NCBI GenBank assembly: GCA_015698285.1
Contig: CP048685.1
Location: forward strand, 3,808,501 to 3,872,500
Source of the DNA: Candidatus Nitronauta litoralis
GTDB lineage: Bacteria > Nitrospinota > Nitrospinia > Nitrospinales > Nitrospinaceae
Length of the DNA stretch: 64,000 bases
Reading direction: 5' to 3'
In this document: piece after piece, positions 46,272 through 54,989 of the stretch
Position numbering within the stretch: position 1 is the first letter of the stretch
How the letters are laid out: each line of letters begins with the position of its first letter
Position numbers and translations under genes: made by a program
The notes under the pieces: model-generated
Databases searched by the model: none
What the model saw: the letters and a program-made list of their open reading frames with translations, nothing else
Told to the model about the DNA's origin: nothing

Positions 46272-47042
46272 ATGCTTGATACCGTAATTAACATTTCCAA
46301 AGAAACTGGCGAAAGAATCATGCAAGTTTATGATTCAAACGACTATCAGATCCAAATCAAGGAGGACGGAACTCCGGTCACCCGCGCCGATCTGATCGCG
46401 CACGACTATATCACAAAGGCCCTGAAGCACGAGTTTGGTTATCCTGTAATTTCCGAAGAAGCACCTGTTCCTCCATACGAAGAGCGCCAAACCTGGAGTC
46501 AATTCTTTCTGGTCGACCCGGTAGACGGTACCCGGGATTTCATTGCAAAGAATGACGAATTTACCGTGAATATTGCTCTGGTTTCCGGAGGGGAACCCGT
46601 TCTGGGAGTAGTCCTTGTTCCTGCAAAAGGAGAATTGTTTTTTGCCCGCAAAGGCAAAGGTGCCTGGATGCGTACCAACAATTCAGAAGACTTACCACTC
46701 CCTCTGGAAAAACAAGAAGGCTGGGTATTGGCAAGAAGCTGGCACCATGACAATTCCATGATTGAGGCTTTTGCTAAAAACAACAATATTAGCCAAAGCA
46801 TTAAAATGAGTTCCGCCATTCGACTGGCACGCCTTTCCCAGGGAAAGGTGAATCTATGCGTTGTATCCAATAAATCGAAAGAATGGGATATTGCAGCGGG
46901 GCAGGTAATCCTGAAAGAAACCGGGGGCAGCATTGTGGAAATGGAATCGGGCAAGGAACCCGCATACAACAAGCCTGACATGCAGAATGCCTTTTCACTT
47001 GCAACGGCATCAGGTGTTTCCTTATCGCAATTGAAGCTCTAA
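46272..47042 (+). CDS. Inositol-monophosphatase-family phosphatase, CysQ-like
   Basis: The 256 residues have the metal-dependent phosphatase motifs: ISEEAPVP (about 61-68), DPVDGTRDFI (78-87, the catalytic metal site) and EWDIAAGQVILKETGG (about 203-218). The combination of DGT-x-DF and the sequence style matches 3'(2'),5'-bisphosphate nucleotidase (CysQ), which removes the PAP by-product of sulfate assimilation. Inositol monophosphatase is the alternative. No sulfate genes are adjacent, so the substrate is not settled. The ATG lacks a strong ribosome-binding site. A 34-aa membrane protein gene follows on the same strand. Confidence 0.92.
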   Translation: MLDTVINISKETGERIMQVYDSNDYQIQIKEDGTPVTRADLIAHDYITKALKHEFGYPVISEEAPVPPYEERQTWSQFFLVDPVDGTRDFIAKNDEFTVNIALVSGGEPVLGVVLVPAKGELFFARKGKGAWMRTNNSEDLPLPLEKQEGWVLARSWHHDNSMIEAFAKNNNISQSIKMSSAIRLARLSQGKVNLCVVSNKSKEWDIAAGQVILKETGGSIVEMESGKEPAYNKPDMQNAFSLATASGVSLSQLKL

Positions 47043-47165
47043 TTCTTTGTATTTACGCCACTTAAAGCGTACGCTATTGACAAGACCGTGACAGAGCCCC
47101 AGTTTAGTATTAAGAGGTCTTACGAAGGTTTTAATGACCTAACATTTCAACCAGGAGGTGTTTCC

Positions 47166-47270
47166 ATGGAATGGTTAGACATCTCGGAATCGGGAATGAT
47201 TTTTATGGGTATTGCAGCAGGAATCGCCGTAATAGGGATGTTTCTGTTTATGGGAAAAAATATGGAATGA
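47166..47270 (+). CDS. 34-aa single-span membrane microprotein
   Basis: A short gene with a textbook AGGAGGTG ribosome-binding site 5-6 bases before the ATG. The protein reads MEWLDISESGMIFMGIAAGI and ends AVIGMFLFMGKNME: a polar ten-residue head, one membrane helix and a short charged tail. A strong bidirectional terminator follows 14 bases after the stop, which frames it as a complete transcript end. An in-frame GTG 26 codons earlier exists but lacks such a site. No family recognised; the form suggests a small subunit or regulator of a membrane complex. Confidence 0.65.
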   Translation: MEWLDISESGMIFMGIAAGIAVIGMFLFMGKNME

Positions 47271-47284
47271 GTCTAATAAAAAAA

Positions 47285-47312
47285 GGCCATCCTTAAATGG
47301 GTGGCCTTTTTT
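47285..47312. terminator. Bidirectional rho-independent terminator
   Basis: GGCCATCC (47285-47292) pairs with GGGTGGCC (47299-47306, one G-U pair) across a 6-base loop. Six T follow on the plus strand and seven A precede it, so it can end both the microprotein gene and the convergent CBS gene. Confidence 0.82.
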
Positions 47313-47326
47313 GTATATTGCTGTTC

Positions 47327-47692
47327 TCAGGTTTTTATAAGGTCTTTAATAGAAAATACTCCAACAATCTTGCCTCTTTCAGTTACGGCCAGTCGTTTTA
47401 TTTTTTTTCGAAGAAGTTTGTCTTTCGTTTCCTGAACTGTTAACAGGTAATCCATTGTCAACATAGGACGAGTACAAACTTCGTCAACCTTTACCATTCC
47501 AGGGTCTTTTGATTTAGCCAGCACTCTATTGATTATGTCAGAGCGGGTGATCATCCCGGAATAATCATCCCCATCCTCGACCAGCAGGCAACCAACCTTT
47601 TTTTCCGCCATAATCGCGGCCGCATCAAAAATAGTTGCTTCCGGGGAAACGCTTATCACCGGGCTGCTCATATAATCACGTAAAATTTGCAT
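47327..47692 (-). CDS. CBS-domain pair protein, 121 aa
   Basis: The whole protein is a Bateman module: two CBS domains, residues about 1-58 (MSSPVISVSPEATIFDAAAI, then GCLLVEDGDDYSGMITRSDI) and 65-121 (CTRPMLTMDYLLTVQETKDK, then RLAVTERGKIVGVFSIKDL). Such modules bind adenine nucleotides and modulate partner proteins. There is no attached effector domain. A TTTGGAGG ribosome-binding site supports the ATG. It lies 69 bases downstream of the glycosyltransferase gene on the same strand and shares the bidirectional terminator on its left. Confidence 0.92.
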   Translation of the reverse strand: MQILRDYMSSPVISVSPEATIFDAAAIMAEKKVGCLLVEDGDDYSGMITRSDIINRVLAKSKDPGMVKVDEVCTRPMLTMDYLLTVQETKDKLLRKKIKRLAVTERGKIVGVFSIKDLIKT

Positions 47693-47761
47693 GGGCCTCC
47701 AAATAGAAAATGAAATCTTATAATAAATATAAAGGTAAAGATGGAAAATGCAATCAGTAAC

Positions 47762-48922
47762 TTACCGCCGCCCAGGTTCCAGGCGTTTTTTAATTATCCG
47801 ATCGTATTCATTTTCGATGATCTCCGCGGTATTGTCCCAACAAAATTTCTTTCGAATGTCTATTTTTGCCGCCGCTCCAAACATCTCCATCCTGTCAGGG
47901 TCAGAAATACATTCAATCAACTTTGCTGCAAGCTCCTCAATATTACCTGGCGCAACCAGATTTCCCGTTTTTCCATTGATGATGAATTCAGGGAGTGCCC
48001 CCACTCTTGTGGCGATTACAGGCAAACCGGTTGCCATCGCTTCCGCAATAGCCAGTCCAAAACTTTCAATCCTTGAGGGGAATACTCCCGCAAGACTTTC
48101 GGAGGCCATTTTTCTGATGGTCGCCTCATCTTTCCAACCCTCAAATGAGACGGCCTCACTTATTCCCAGGCGTAAAGCCTTGCTCATGTATTCCTCTCGA
48201 AGTGCACCTTCGCCCACCAAAAGTAATTTAATATCGCTAAAATATTCACGGACTATTTTGAAAGCTTGGAGGAGCTCCGGAATCCCTTTTTGATCTGCCA
48301 TGCGCCCCCACAGTATTAATTGTTTTTTCTGACCCTTCTCTCTCTTCACCTCATACCATTCAGAGGACACACCTGGAGAAACAACTTTTACTTTTCCAGG
48401 ACTCAGTGCATCAAGAGCTTCTACCACCAGATTTTTTGAAAATTCACTAAAGGTAAAAACCAGATCAGCGCTCTGGGCCGTTGCTCTTTCAAGGTGGGTA
48501 TTGACTGATTTCAGTAACCGTAAGGGACGGCCAATACTTTGGAGCAATCCCTCCGAGGGCAGAAAATTAGCATGAGATGTATAAAAGAATGGGATCTTAG
48601 CTTTTCTACAATGGGTGGGTGCAAACAGAGCTTCTTCAGCGTTTCCATGAACCAGATCAAAACTACCGGTTTCAATTAAACGTTTAATTTTTTTTCCGAA
48701 AGAAAAAATATTCAGATTTATGGTAGCGACTTGATAGAACTTTGCCCACTCTACAGAATAAGAAAGCCCGGGTGGATGTGGGTCCTTAGGCCTACGACCA
48801 TATAACACGGTGACCTCATGCCCACGCCTTGAAAAAGCTGTCGCGAGATGATGAACCGCCAATGTCCCCCCCCCTTTGTTTCGAGTCCAGGGAGAACCAT
48901 TTGCAGTTAAAAGGATACGCAT
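47762..48922 (-). CDS. Glycosyltransferase family 4 protein
   Basis: The 386-residue protein has the GT-B two-domain fold. The N-terminal acceptor domain begins MRILLTANGSPWTRNKGGGT and ends around residue 190. The donor domain carries LILWGRMADQKGIPELLQAF, LLLVGEGALREEYM and the family hallmark RIESFGLAIAEAMATGLPV, whose glutamates hold the nucleotide-sugar. It probably adds a sugar to an envelope glycan or lipid; donor and acceptor are unknown. The start codon lies 7 bases after the methyltransferase stop, so the two form an operon. Codons 17-19 are nine consecutive G (48866-48874 on the plus strand as C), a potential slippage site. Confidence 0.93.
   Translation of the reverse strand: MRILLTANGSPWTRNKGGGTLAVHHLATAFSRRGHEVTVLYGRRPKDPHPPGLSYSVEWAKFYQVATINLNIFSFGKKIKRLIETGSFDLVHGNAEEALFAPTHCRKAKIPFFYTSHANFLPSEGLLQSIGRPLRLLKSVNTHLERATAQSADLVFTFSEFSKNLVVEALDALSPGKVKVVSPGVSSEWYEVKREKGQKKQLILWGRMADQKGIPELLQAFKIVREYFSDIKLLLVGEGALREEYMSKALRLGISEAVSFEGWKDEATIRKMASESLAGVFPSRIESFGLAIAEAMATGLPVIATRVGALPEFIINGKTGNLVAPGNIEELAAKLIECISDPDRMEMFGAAAKIDIRKKFCWDNTAEIIENEYDRIIKKRLEPGRR
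48866..48874. repeat. Poly-C/poly-G tract of 9 bases in the glycosyltransferase gene
   Basis: Nine C on the plus strand are nine G on the coding strand and encode Gly17-Gly18-Gly19 of the glycosyltransferase, in the conserved loop near the N-terminus. A length change would truncate the protein early. Confidence 0.8.
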
Positions 48923-48929
48923 GAATTTT

Positions 48930-50150
48930 CTAAGAATACAACTGGATGATTTGAGATGGATTGACGCCCAACTTAACCAGATCCTTGAAAATGGATTCCT
49001 GCCACGAATATGATGAAATGATAACTTTTAAGTCACCGGACTGCCATTGCTCCGGGTTCAGTGCAGAAGGCTCCACAATAGGGATACCGTGAATGAAGCT
49101 TCCAGATTTCACAGGATCATTATCCACAATCAGAAACAGCCGCTTTCCGGAAAACAATGAAGTCAAACGCCCCAGGAATTCTGTGTGATGCCCTCCTCCC
49201 CAGATAAGAAAGTTTCCATTTTCCGGTAAGAGGTCAACAACCGCCTGGACTTTTCTTATAGAATTTTCCCTGCATTCAACATATTCCAAAGCCATTTCTT
49301 CTTCATTTTTGAGATCCATCCTATCGGATACACATTCCCTCTGTTCAGTTGGTGAAGCCAGAACTCGAAAACCGTTCCCCTGTAAATCCAGTTTTTGGTC
49401 AACTTTCCACCCAGCTTCCGAGAGCATTCGCACAAGTGTATTTCGGCTGAAATGTGATCTATGGGGAACTGAAAAAAATCCACATATATCAGGCCCATGT
49501 GTCTCAACCGCCCTGTCCAGAACGGGAACTTCAACAAGTAAACGTGAAGTTGATCTTGTTTCTTTCCTCAACAACCGTAAAAACTCCAGTGGAGATGACA
49601 GGTGTTCAAGAAAATGGAATATAGTGATCAGATCAGCTTGAGGAAAGATGGAAGGGTTTTCGAGGTCTTGCTGGACAAATCGGATATGGGGAAATTTCAA
49701 CCGGCCAGAAAGCACCATTTTCTCGTCCGTCTCAAAACCTGAAAGGGTGAAGCCTTCAGGAAAACCTCCCAGGAAGGAGCCATCACCACAACCCAGGTCT
49801 AAAACTGACCTGACTTCAGGGGCCATACTTAGAACCCAGTCGACCCGTTCTTCCGGATCACAATATCCATAGCTTGCACCGGCCCGTTCCATCAGCCAAC
49901 GCGCACCTTCCCGAGTAAACCAAGGGTCGGTGTATACCATTCCGCAGCTATCACAAAATGCGACTCGATGGGTAAAACGATTCTGCCCATCCCGATCTTC
50001 AAAGCATTGAAGATCGTGCGTGCAAACAAGCTCCAAACCACCGCCAGCCCTGCAAAACGGGCAGAGGGTTTTGGATTGCAACGCTAAGGGAGGAATTTTA
50101 TTCAGGAGTCTTTTGTAAGGACTCCAACCAAAGCCGGTTGAGACAGTCAT
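48930..50150 (-). CDS. Three-domain C-methyltransferase-like protein
   Basis: The 406 residues match the layout of sugar C-methyltransferases. The N-terminal zinc-binding part has CPFC (about residues 30-33) and CDSCG (about 66-70). The SAM-binding domain has VLDLGCGDGSFLGGFP, then FHFLEHLSSP and RLLVEVPVLD. The C-terminal Rossmann-like part has NFLIWGGGHHTEFLGRL and ends with KVIISSYSWQESIFKDL. It may make a branched or modified sugar for the glycosyltransferase gene 7 bases downstream. I chose the ATG at 50150; a TTG 21 bases earlier is also open. It follows nirC by 88 bases on the same strand. Confidence 0.9.
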   Translation of the reverse strand: MTVSTGFGWSPYKRLLNKIPPLALQSKTLCPFCRAGGGLELVCTHDLQCFEDRDGQNRFTHRVAFCDSCGMVYTDPWFTREGARWLMERAGASYGYCDPEERVDWVLSMAPEVRSVLDLGCGDGSFLGGFPEGFTLSGFETDEKMVLSGRLKFPHIRFVQQDLENPSIFPQADLITIFHFLEHLSSPLEFLRLLRKETRSTSRLLVEVPVLDRAVETHGPDICGFFSVPHRSHFSRNTLVRMLSEAGWKVDQKLDLQGNGFRVLASPTEQRECVSDRMDLKNEEEMALEYVECRENSIRKVQAVVDLLPENGNFLIWGGGHHTEFLGRLTSLFSGKRLFLIVDNDPVKSGSFIHGIPIVEPSALNPEQWQSGDLKVIISSYSWQESIFKDLVKLGVNPSQIIQLYS

Positions 50151-50238
50151 AGATTGAATTATACAGCCCAATAAATATTATTTTTCTTAACGACTTTAAA
50201 ACACAAAAACTCAAGAACCAGCTTCCCGGGCAGCCCAA

Positions 50239-51090
50239 TCAAACCTTTATCAATTGATTTCCCTGGGATGATGGAGCTTCAACTATTTCCAAGGGAGTTA
50301 GAGGGGTCGCTTTTTCCTTGTCGACAGGGCGACTGGCAAACCAATATACCATGCCGACAAATACAGCTCCTCCCACCATGTTTCCAAAGCTTACCCAGAT
50401 CAGGTTGTGACCAAAACCCGAAAATGTAATCATTTCCCCATGTGGCAACATAAGGGTAAGTCCAAGAACTGTCATATTGGCTACACAATGTTCGAATCCG
50501 GAAGCGATGAAAGCAAACAGGCACCAGAAGATCATGATAAGTTTGGCCGCGTCTCCCTGCATTCGGGAAGAAGTCCAGACAGCAAGGCAGACCAGCCAAT
50601 TACATAAAACTCCCCGAACAAACAACTCCCAACCTCCAACGGTCATTTTACTTTCTCCAACTTTCAATAGGAGGTCGACGGCTCCATGAGTAAGGCTTCC
50701 AGATTGCACCATCAAGCCGGCAATGAATATGGAGCCCGCCAGATTCCCCAGGTAGCAGATGAGAAACAACTTGAGTACCGCGCTCCATCGAACCACTCTA
50801 TTGAGCCCACCAATGACCATCGTCATATTATTTCCTGTAAACAGTTCAGACCCTGCAAATATGACAAGACTCAATGCGATGCCAAAACTGGCCCCCATGA
50901 TCAGCTTCAAATAAGCGCCACCACCAGCAACATGGATCGGCCCTCCAACGGAAAATATCAAGAGAATGCCAAACCCGACATAAATCCCTGCAAGACAGGA
51001 CAAAACAAAGTAGCCCAAAGGAGATCTGTCCAGATACTTGATTTTATTTTGGGCAATCTCATTCAAATTATTAATTTCCGCCTGAAACAT
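50239..51090 (-). CDS. nirC: Formate/nitrite transporter (FNT) family channel, NirC-like
   Basis: The 283-residue protein has six membrane spans and the FNT signatures FAGSELFTGNNM (span 2-3 loop) and SGFEHCVANM, which holds the central histidine used for anion protonation. FNT pentamers carry formate, nitrite or hydrosulfide. The neighbouring nitrite reductase gene, 33 bases upstream, makes nitrite the likely cargo, hence NirC rather than FocA. A strong GGAGGAAAT ribosome-binding site supports the start. The C-terminal tail (KEKATPLTPLEIVEAPSS) is cytoplasmic and longer than usual. Confidence 0.95.
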   Translation of the reverse strand: MFQAEINNLNEIAQNKIKYLDRSPLGYFVLSCLAGIYVGFGILLIFSVGGPIHVAGGGAYLKLIMGASFGIALSLVIFAGSELFTGNNMTMVIGGLNRVVRWSAVLKLFLICYLGNLAGSIFIAGLMVQSGSLTHGAVDLLLKVGESKMTVGGWELFVRGVLCNWLVCLAVWTSSRMQGDAAKLIMIFWCLFAFIASGFEHCVANMTVLGLTLMLPHGEMITFSGFGHNLIWVSFGNMVGGAVFVGMVYWFASRPVDKEKATPLTPLEIVEAPSSQGNQLIKV

Positions 51091-51123
51091 TTGATTTCCT
51101 CCAACAGTTTCCCTGTTTATTTT

Positions 51124-52698
51124 TCAAGTAGTGGAAACCGGTTCTCTATTTTGACCTTCTGATTCCGGCATTCGTATTCCACGAGCTTTCCTTCTTTTTC
51201 GAACTGGATGCATTTTTTCCCGGGTATGAAAAGGAACCAGGTGCTGTAAGACATCGGGCAAATCTTCGCATGGAATATTCTCCATGATACGAGTGGCCAG
51301 TTGAGCGTTTGGACCTGTACGCCCCCCGACGAACACATCCACTGCATCGACTATTTCTCCTTTTACCCGCGTGCGTTTTCCAAGAAGACCAATGTCCGCA
51401 ACAAGATGATTACCGCAACCTGCAGGACAACCGGACCAGTGAATGGATAACGGGGTGATTTCCTCCATTCGCTTTTCGAGTTCACGCGAAACCTTAACCG
51501 CTCTTGATTTCGTTTCTATAGTGGCCATGGAACAATAATCGGATCCAACGCAACTCACCAAATGGCGGGTCATCCCGAAGGGAGCATACAAAAGCTCTTT
51601 TAAAAGAGGTTCTTCAAGCAAGTCTCCCAGCTTTTTATCAGGAACATGTGGCAGGATGAGATTCTGGCTTGGAGAAAGCCTTATGTCCCCAGTCCCATAG
51701 CGCTCCGCTAAAACCGCAGCCTGTCTGAAACTGGAGGCAGATATCCTCCCGGTCACAACCTTCAAACCCACAAAATTCATTCCCGGCTGCTTCTGTCTGA
51801 AAATTCCAATATGGTCATTTTTTTTTTGTTCACGTGCATCTGTGCCCGCTGTCATCAAATCTCGCTCCAGCACTTGCACTAGTTCCTTTCGGAACCGGCC
51901 TTCGCCCCATTCCTCCAGAAGAAAAGCAAATCGATTTGCGGTTCGTGTCTCTCGATCACCGAAATCGCGATAAATGCGAATAATGGCATCACACACCTCA
52001 ACAACTTCATCTGGCTTAACAAAAATATCCAGTGGTGTGGCAATGCGATACCCACCGGACCCCAGTTTTCCTCCACCCAGAACGTTAAAACCCGTGAGTG
52101 TTTCACCCTCGATAATTTTCCTGGCCGGAATTAAAGCCAGATCCTGGGTTTCAGCCTCTACACAATTGTGCGGACATCCCGAGATTGACATATTGAATTT
52201 CCTGGGCAAGTTGGTGAATTCTTTGTTCTCCAGAATATGCTGGGTCATCGCCATTACCTGAGGCATTCCGTCCAAAATCTCAGTTGATTGAAGGCCAGCA
52301 ACGGAACAACCCATAATGTTGCGTACATTATCCATACCCGTCTGAAGCGAACTCAATCCGACAGACTCCATAATTTCAAATACGGCCAGCACATCTTCAA
52401 TCTTCAAACTTCTAAGCTGGATTTGTTGACGTGTGGTGATATCGATCACACCATTTCCGTAGTTTTCCGCAATGTCTGCCAAAGCTTTCACTTGATGTGA
52501 ATAAGTCATTCCATTGGGAATTCGAACACGGACCATAAACAAACCCGGTGTCGGTTTTCTGAGAAACAGGCCATACCATTTGAGCCGGTGGATATCTTCT
52601 TCTGAAATGGATTGCCACCCTTCCTGACCAAACCGGGCGAGGTCCTTTTTTATTTCCAGGCTATCCTTTTCACTCTTGAATTTTTCCACTTTATTCAT
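51124..52698 (-). CDS. nirA: Siroheme nitrite reductase, ferredoxin type (NirA-like)
   Basis: The 524-residue protein has the duplicated nitrite/sulfite reductase architecture. The siroheme and [4Fe-4S] ligands are C383 and C389 (CVGSDYC) and C424 and C428 (GCPAGCG). It reduces nitrite to ammonium with ferredoxin electrons. FMVRVRIPNGM and TTRQQIQLR are the first ferrodoxin-like half. Sulfite reductase is the alternative for this family, but the adjacent nirC favours nitrite. The ATG at 52698 has a GGGAG site; a GTG 17 codons earlier does not fit the promoter. A sigma-54-like element lies at 52750-52766, about 40 bases of leader away, which would suit nitrogen control. The C-terminus is basic (RKRRKARGIR). 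Confidence 0.94.
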   Translation of the reverse strand: MNKVEKFKSEKDSLEIKKDLARFGQEGWQSISEEDIHRLKWYGLFLRKPTPGLFMVRVRIPNGMTYSHQVKALADIAENYGNGVIDITTRQQIQLRSLKIEDVLAVFEIMESVGLSSLQTGMDNVRNIMGCSVAGLQSTEILDGMPQVMAMTQHILENKEFTNLPRKFNMSISGCPHNCVEAETQDLALIPARKIIEGETLTGFNVLGGGKLGSGGYRIATPLDIFVKPDEVVEVCDAIIRIYRDFGDRETRTANRFAFLLEEWGEGRFRKELVQVLERDLMTAGTDAREQKKNDHIGIFRQKQPGMNFVGLKVVTGRISASSFRQAAVLAERYGTGDIRLSPSQNLILPHVPDKKLGDLLEEPLLKELLYAPFGMTRHLVSCVGSDYCSMATIETKSRAVKVSRELEKRMEEITPLSIHWSGCPAGCGNHLVADIGLLGKRTRVKGEIVDAVDVFVGGRTGPNAQLATRIMENIPCEDLPDVLQHLVPFHTREKMHPVRKRRKARGIRMPESEGQNREPVSTT

Positions 52699-52749
52699 AA
52701 TGGCACTCCCATGAAGTTCTGTCTGGCCATCTGGCCGTTTTAATAACAC

Positions 52750-52766
52750 TTCAAAGGTCGTGCCAA
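52750..52766 (-). promoter_or_regulatory. Candidate sigma-54 promoter of nirA
   Basis: On the minus strand TTGGCACG is followed by four bases and TTGAA. The -24 GG and the 10-base spacing match the sigma-54 consensus (TGGCACG-N4-TTGC), but the -12 GC is GA, a significant mismatch. The predicted start is about 40 bases before the nirA ATG. A GGCCAGATGGCC hairpin lies between. Confidence 0.45.
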
Positions 52767-52937
52767 TTAAAAAACTAAAACCCTAACTTGTTTTGTTTAA
52801 ACCATTTGAATGTTTGTCTTTGTAGATATCAAACTTCTTTGGAAGGTATTTCAAATCGCAGGAAAGCCTAATAAACAAACAGAAAATAAAATGATGCTCA
52901 AAAAACAATCAAAACCAAAACTATTGGAAATAAAAAT

Positions 52938-53594
52938 TCAGGAGGATGAAATTTCAGTTTTTCTAATAGCAAATAACTGGTCTGCAAACACATCAATGTC
53001 GTATTTACCTAAAATCGATAGTTTATCTAATGCCCGGTTGCAATAAAACCCGACATGCGTGGGATCATCTTTATACCACCATTGTTTGAAATGTTCGGGG
53101 GCTTGAGGATGTTCAATAAATGAGTTGGTCAGCAACGTGGAAAAAACCATGACTCCCCCGGGAGCAAGAATCTTCTCCAGTTCTTTTAGTTCAACCCAGG
53201 GGTCGGGAAGGTGCTCTATCACCTCCACCCCAATCACGGCATCGAATTTCCGTGAATAATTTTGATCTTTCAGGTAACCATGAACCATGGGTTCGAGGGG
53301 GGTGGTTGAAACACCCATCTCGTTGAGCGCTTTAGCCAGGCTGCCACATCCAGACCCGAAATCCAGGATGGACTCCGGTTTTGTATATTGCATGATTACA
53401 TTCAACAATACCTGAGCTTTACTCAACCAACTGTCTGGCTCGGCTTCTCCCCACTGCTTTTTGTAGTGTGCCTCCTCTTCAATCTCTGAAACATGATCCG
53501 GGGAAAATATGAACCAGCAATCGGGGCATTTGAAAAACCTTCTTCCATTTTCAAAAAAGAGCCCTGACGGCCTTTTACAGATTCTACAGTCCAT
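52938..53594 (-). CDS. SAM-dependent methyltransferase with N-terminal zinc ribbon
   Basis: The 218 residues open with a zinc-binding knuckle (CRIC at 3-6 and CPDC at about 23-26) and continue as a class I methyltransferase: SILDFGSGCGSLAKAL, then a Glu/Asp-containing motif II (PLEPMV), AVIGVEVIEHLPDP and LAPGGVMVFSTLL. The pattern is that of the Methyltransf_23 group often found near glycan genes. The substrate is unknown. It lies upstream of nirA on the same strand, but the nirA promoter candidate sits between. The ribosome-binding site is weak. Confidence 0.9.
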   Translation of the reverse strand: MDCRICKRPSGLFFENGRRFFKCPDCWFIFSPDHVSEIEEEAHYKKQWGEAEPDSWLSKAQVLLNVIMQYTKPESILDFGSGCGSLAKALNEMGVSTTPLEPMVHGYLKDQNYSRKFDAVIGVEVIEHLPDPWVELKELEKILAPGGVMVFSTLLTNSFIEHPQAPEHFKQWWYKDDPTHVGFYCNRALDKLSILGKYDIDVFADQLFAIRKTEISSS

Positions 53595-53844
53595 CGTGTG
53601 TCCGCGTAAATATAAGGAAAAATTGGGTTTTCTGGTAGAAAGAATGCTTTTTTTCCTTTAATCTGAGTTTAGGCTCAGGTTTAAAACCAATCCCACACCC
53701 TGTAATTCCAACCTGGGCATTGGAAATCAGCATTTTCAAACGCTCCTTCAGGCCCAAGCCAGTGAGGGGCATTAAGATTAATGTTTTCTTTTCGGTTAAT
53801 ATTATTAATGGCCTTAGCTATTCTGGTCGGTTCCAAACATATTT

Positions 53845-54948
53845 ATGGAAAAAATTAAAGTTCTCGTAGTCGATGATTCAGTAGTTATCAGAAAAATTGT
53901 TTCAGACGCACTAGCTCATGACTCGTCTTTAGAAGTAGTCGGTGTAGCGGCCAATGGGAAAATTGCCCTCCAGAAAATTCCTGTTTTAAAGCCCGATATT
54001 TTAACTCTGGACATGGAAATGCCAGAGATGGATGGCCTTGAAACCCTGGACCATCTTAAAAAACTGCATCCGGAAATCCCGGTCATTATGTTCAGCACGC
54101 TTACCCAGAAAGGTGCGGCGGCAACCTTGGATGCACTCGCACGTGGAGCGGTCGATTACACCGGGAAACCTTCCAATTTAAGCAACAATCGCGGTGGGGC
54201 CGATCAAATCAAGAATGACCTCATACCCAAGATAAAAAATATATGTGCAAGAAGAAAAAAAACAAGCGTTCCCGCTTCCCTCAATTTGGAAGTCAAAACC
54301 CCTGCTAGCGCATCTCCTTCAACAGTAAAAACAGTTCTTGCCTCCCCTTCCCTCGGCTCTTCACGAATCGACTGCGTGGCCATTGGAGTTTCCACAGGGG
54401 GACCCAATGCATTATCTGAATTGATGCCAGTATTTCCGGCAGATTTTCCAGTCTCGATTTTAATCACCCAACACATGCCTCCTCACTTCACAAAACTGCT
54501 TGCAGATAGATTAGCTGCAAAATCAAACCTTGAAATAGTTGAGAACAAGCCGGGAATGTTGCTGAATCCGGGAAAAGCTATTATCGCTGCCGGTGATTAC
54601 CATTTGACGGTGCATCGAAAGGATAATATTTTGGTGACCGGTGCCAACCAGGAGCCACCTGAAAACTCATGCAGACCTGCTGTTGACGTTATGTTCAGGT
54701 CCGTTTCACAAGTTTTTGGCAAACACGTACTGGGGGTGATTTTAACGGGAATGGGTCAGGATGGGCTAAAAGGATGCGAAGTTATTAAAAAATATGGAGG
54801 GAGAATTATTATACAAGATGAAGCGACGAGCGTGGTTTGGGGCATGCCTGGAATTGTGGCCAAGGCAGGGTTGGCTGAGAAATCACTTCCACTGAATAAA
54901 ATTGGTCCCACAATCATTCAAATGTGCAACGATCATCGGATCGTCTAA
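53845..54948 (+). CDS. cheB: Chemotaxis protein-glutamate methylesterase CheB
   Basis: The 367 residues are a receiver domain (D10, D11 and phosphoacceptor D56 in LDMEMPEMDG) joined by a flexible linker (about 138-172) to the methylesterase domain. The catalytic triad is S183 (GVSTGGPN), H210 (ITQHMPP) and D306 (GMGQDGLKG). It removes methyl groups from chemoreceptors, and deamidates some of them, for adaptation. It is convergent with the CheX-like gene, with 41 bases between the stops. The methyltransferase CheR and the kinase CheA are not in the window. Confidence 0.96.
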   Translation: MEKIKVLVVDDSVVIRKIVSDALAHDSSLEVVGVAANGKIALQKIPVLKPDILTLDMEMPEMDGLETLDHLKKLHPEIPVIMFSTLTQKGAAATLDALARGAVDYTGKPSNLSNNRGGADQIKNDLIPKIKNICARRKKTSVPASLNLEVKTPASASPSTVKTVLASPSLGSSRIDCVAIGVSTGGPNALSELMPVFPADFPVSILITQHMPPHFTKLLADRLAAKSNLEIVENKPGMLLNPGKAIIAAGDYHLTVHRKDNILVTGANQEPPENSCRPAVDVMFRSVSQVFGKHVLGVILTGMGQDGLKGCEVIKKYGGRIIIQDEATSVVWGMPGIVAKAGLAEKSLPLNKIGPTIIQMCNDHRIV

Positions 54949-54989
54949 TAGAGTCACGATGCCTCATTACAATAGTCCAAGGTACAAAA

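Noticed and set aside
53584..53772. 62-codon minus-strand open frame upstream of the methyltransferase at 52938
   Set aside because: It overlaps the methyltransferase start, lacks a ribosome-binding site, and its sequence has no recognisable fold.
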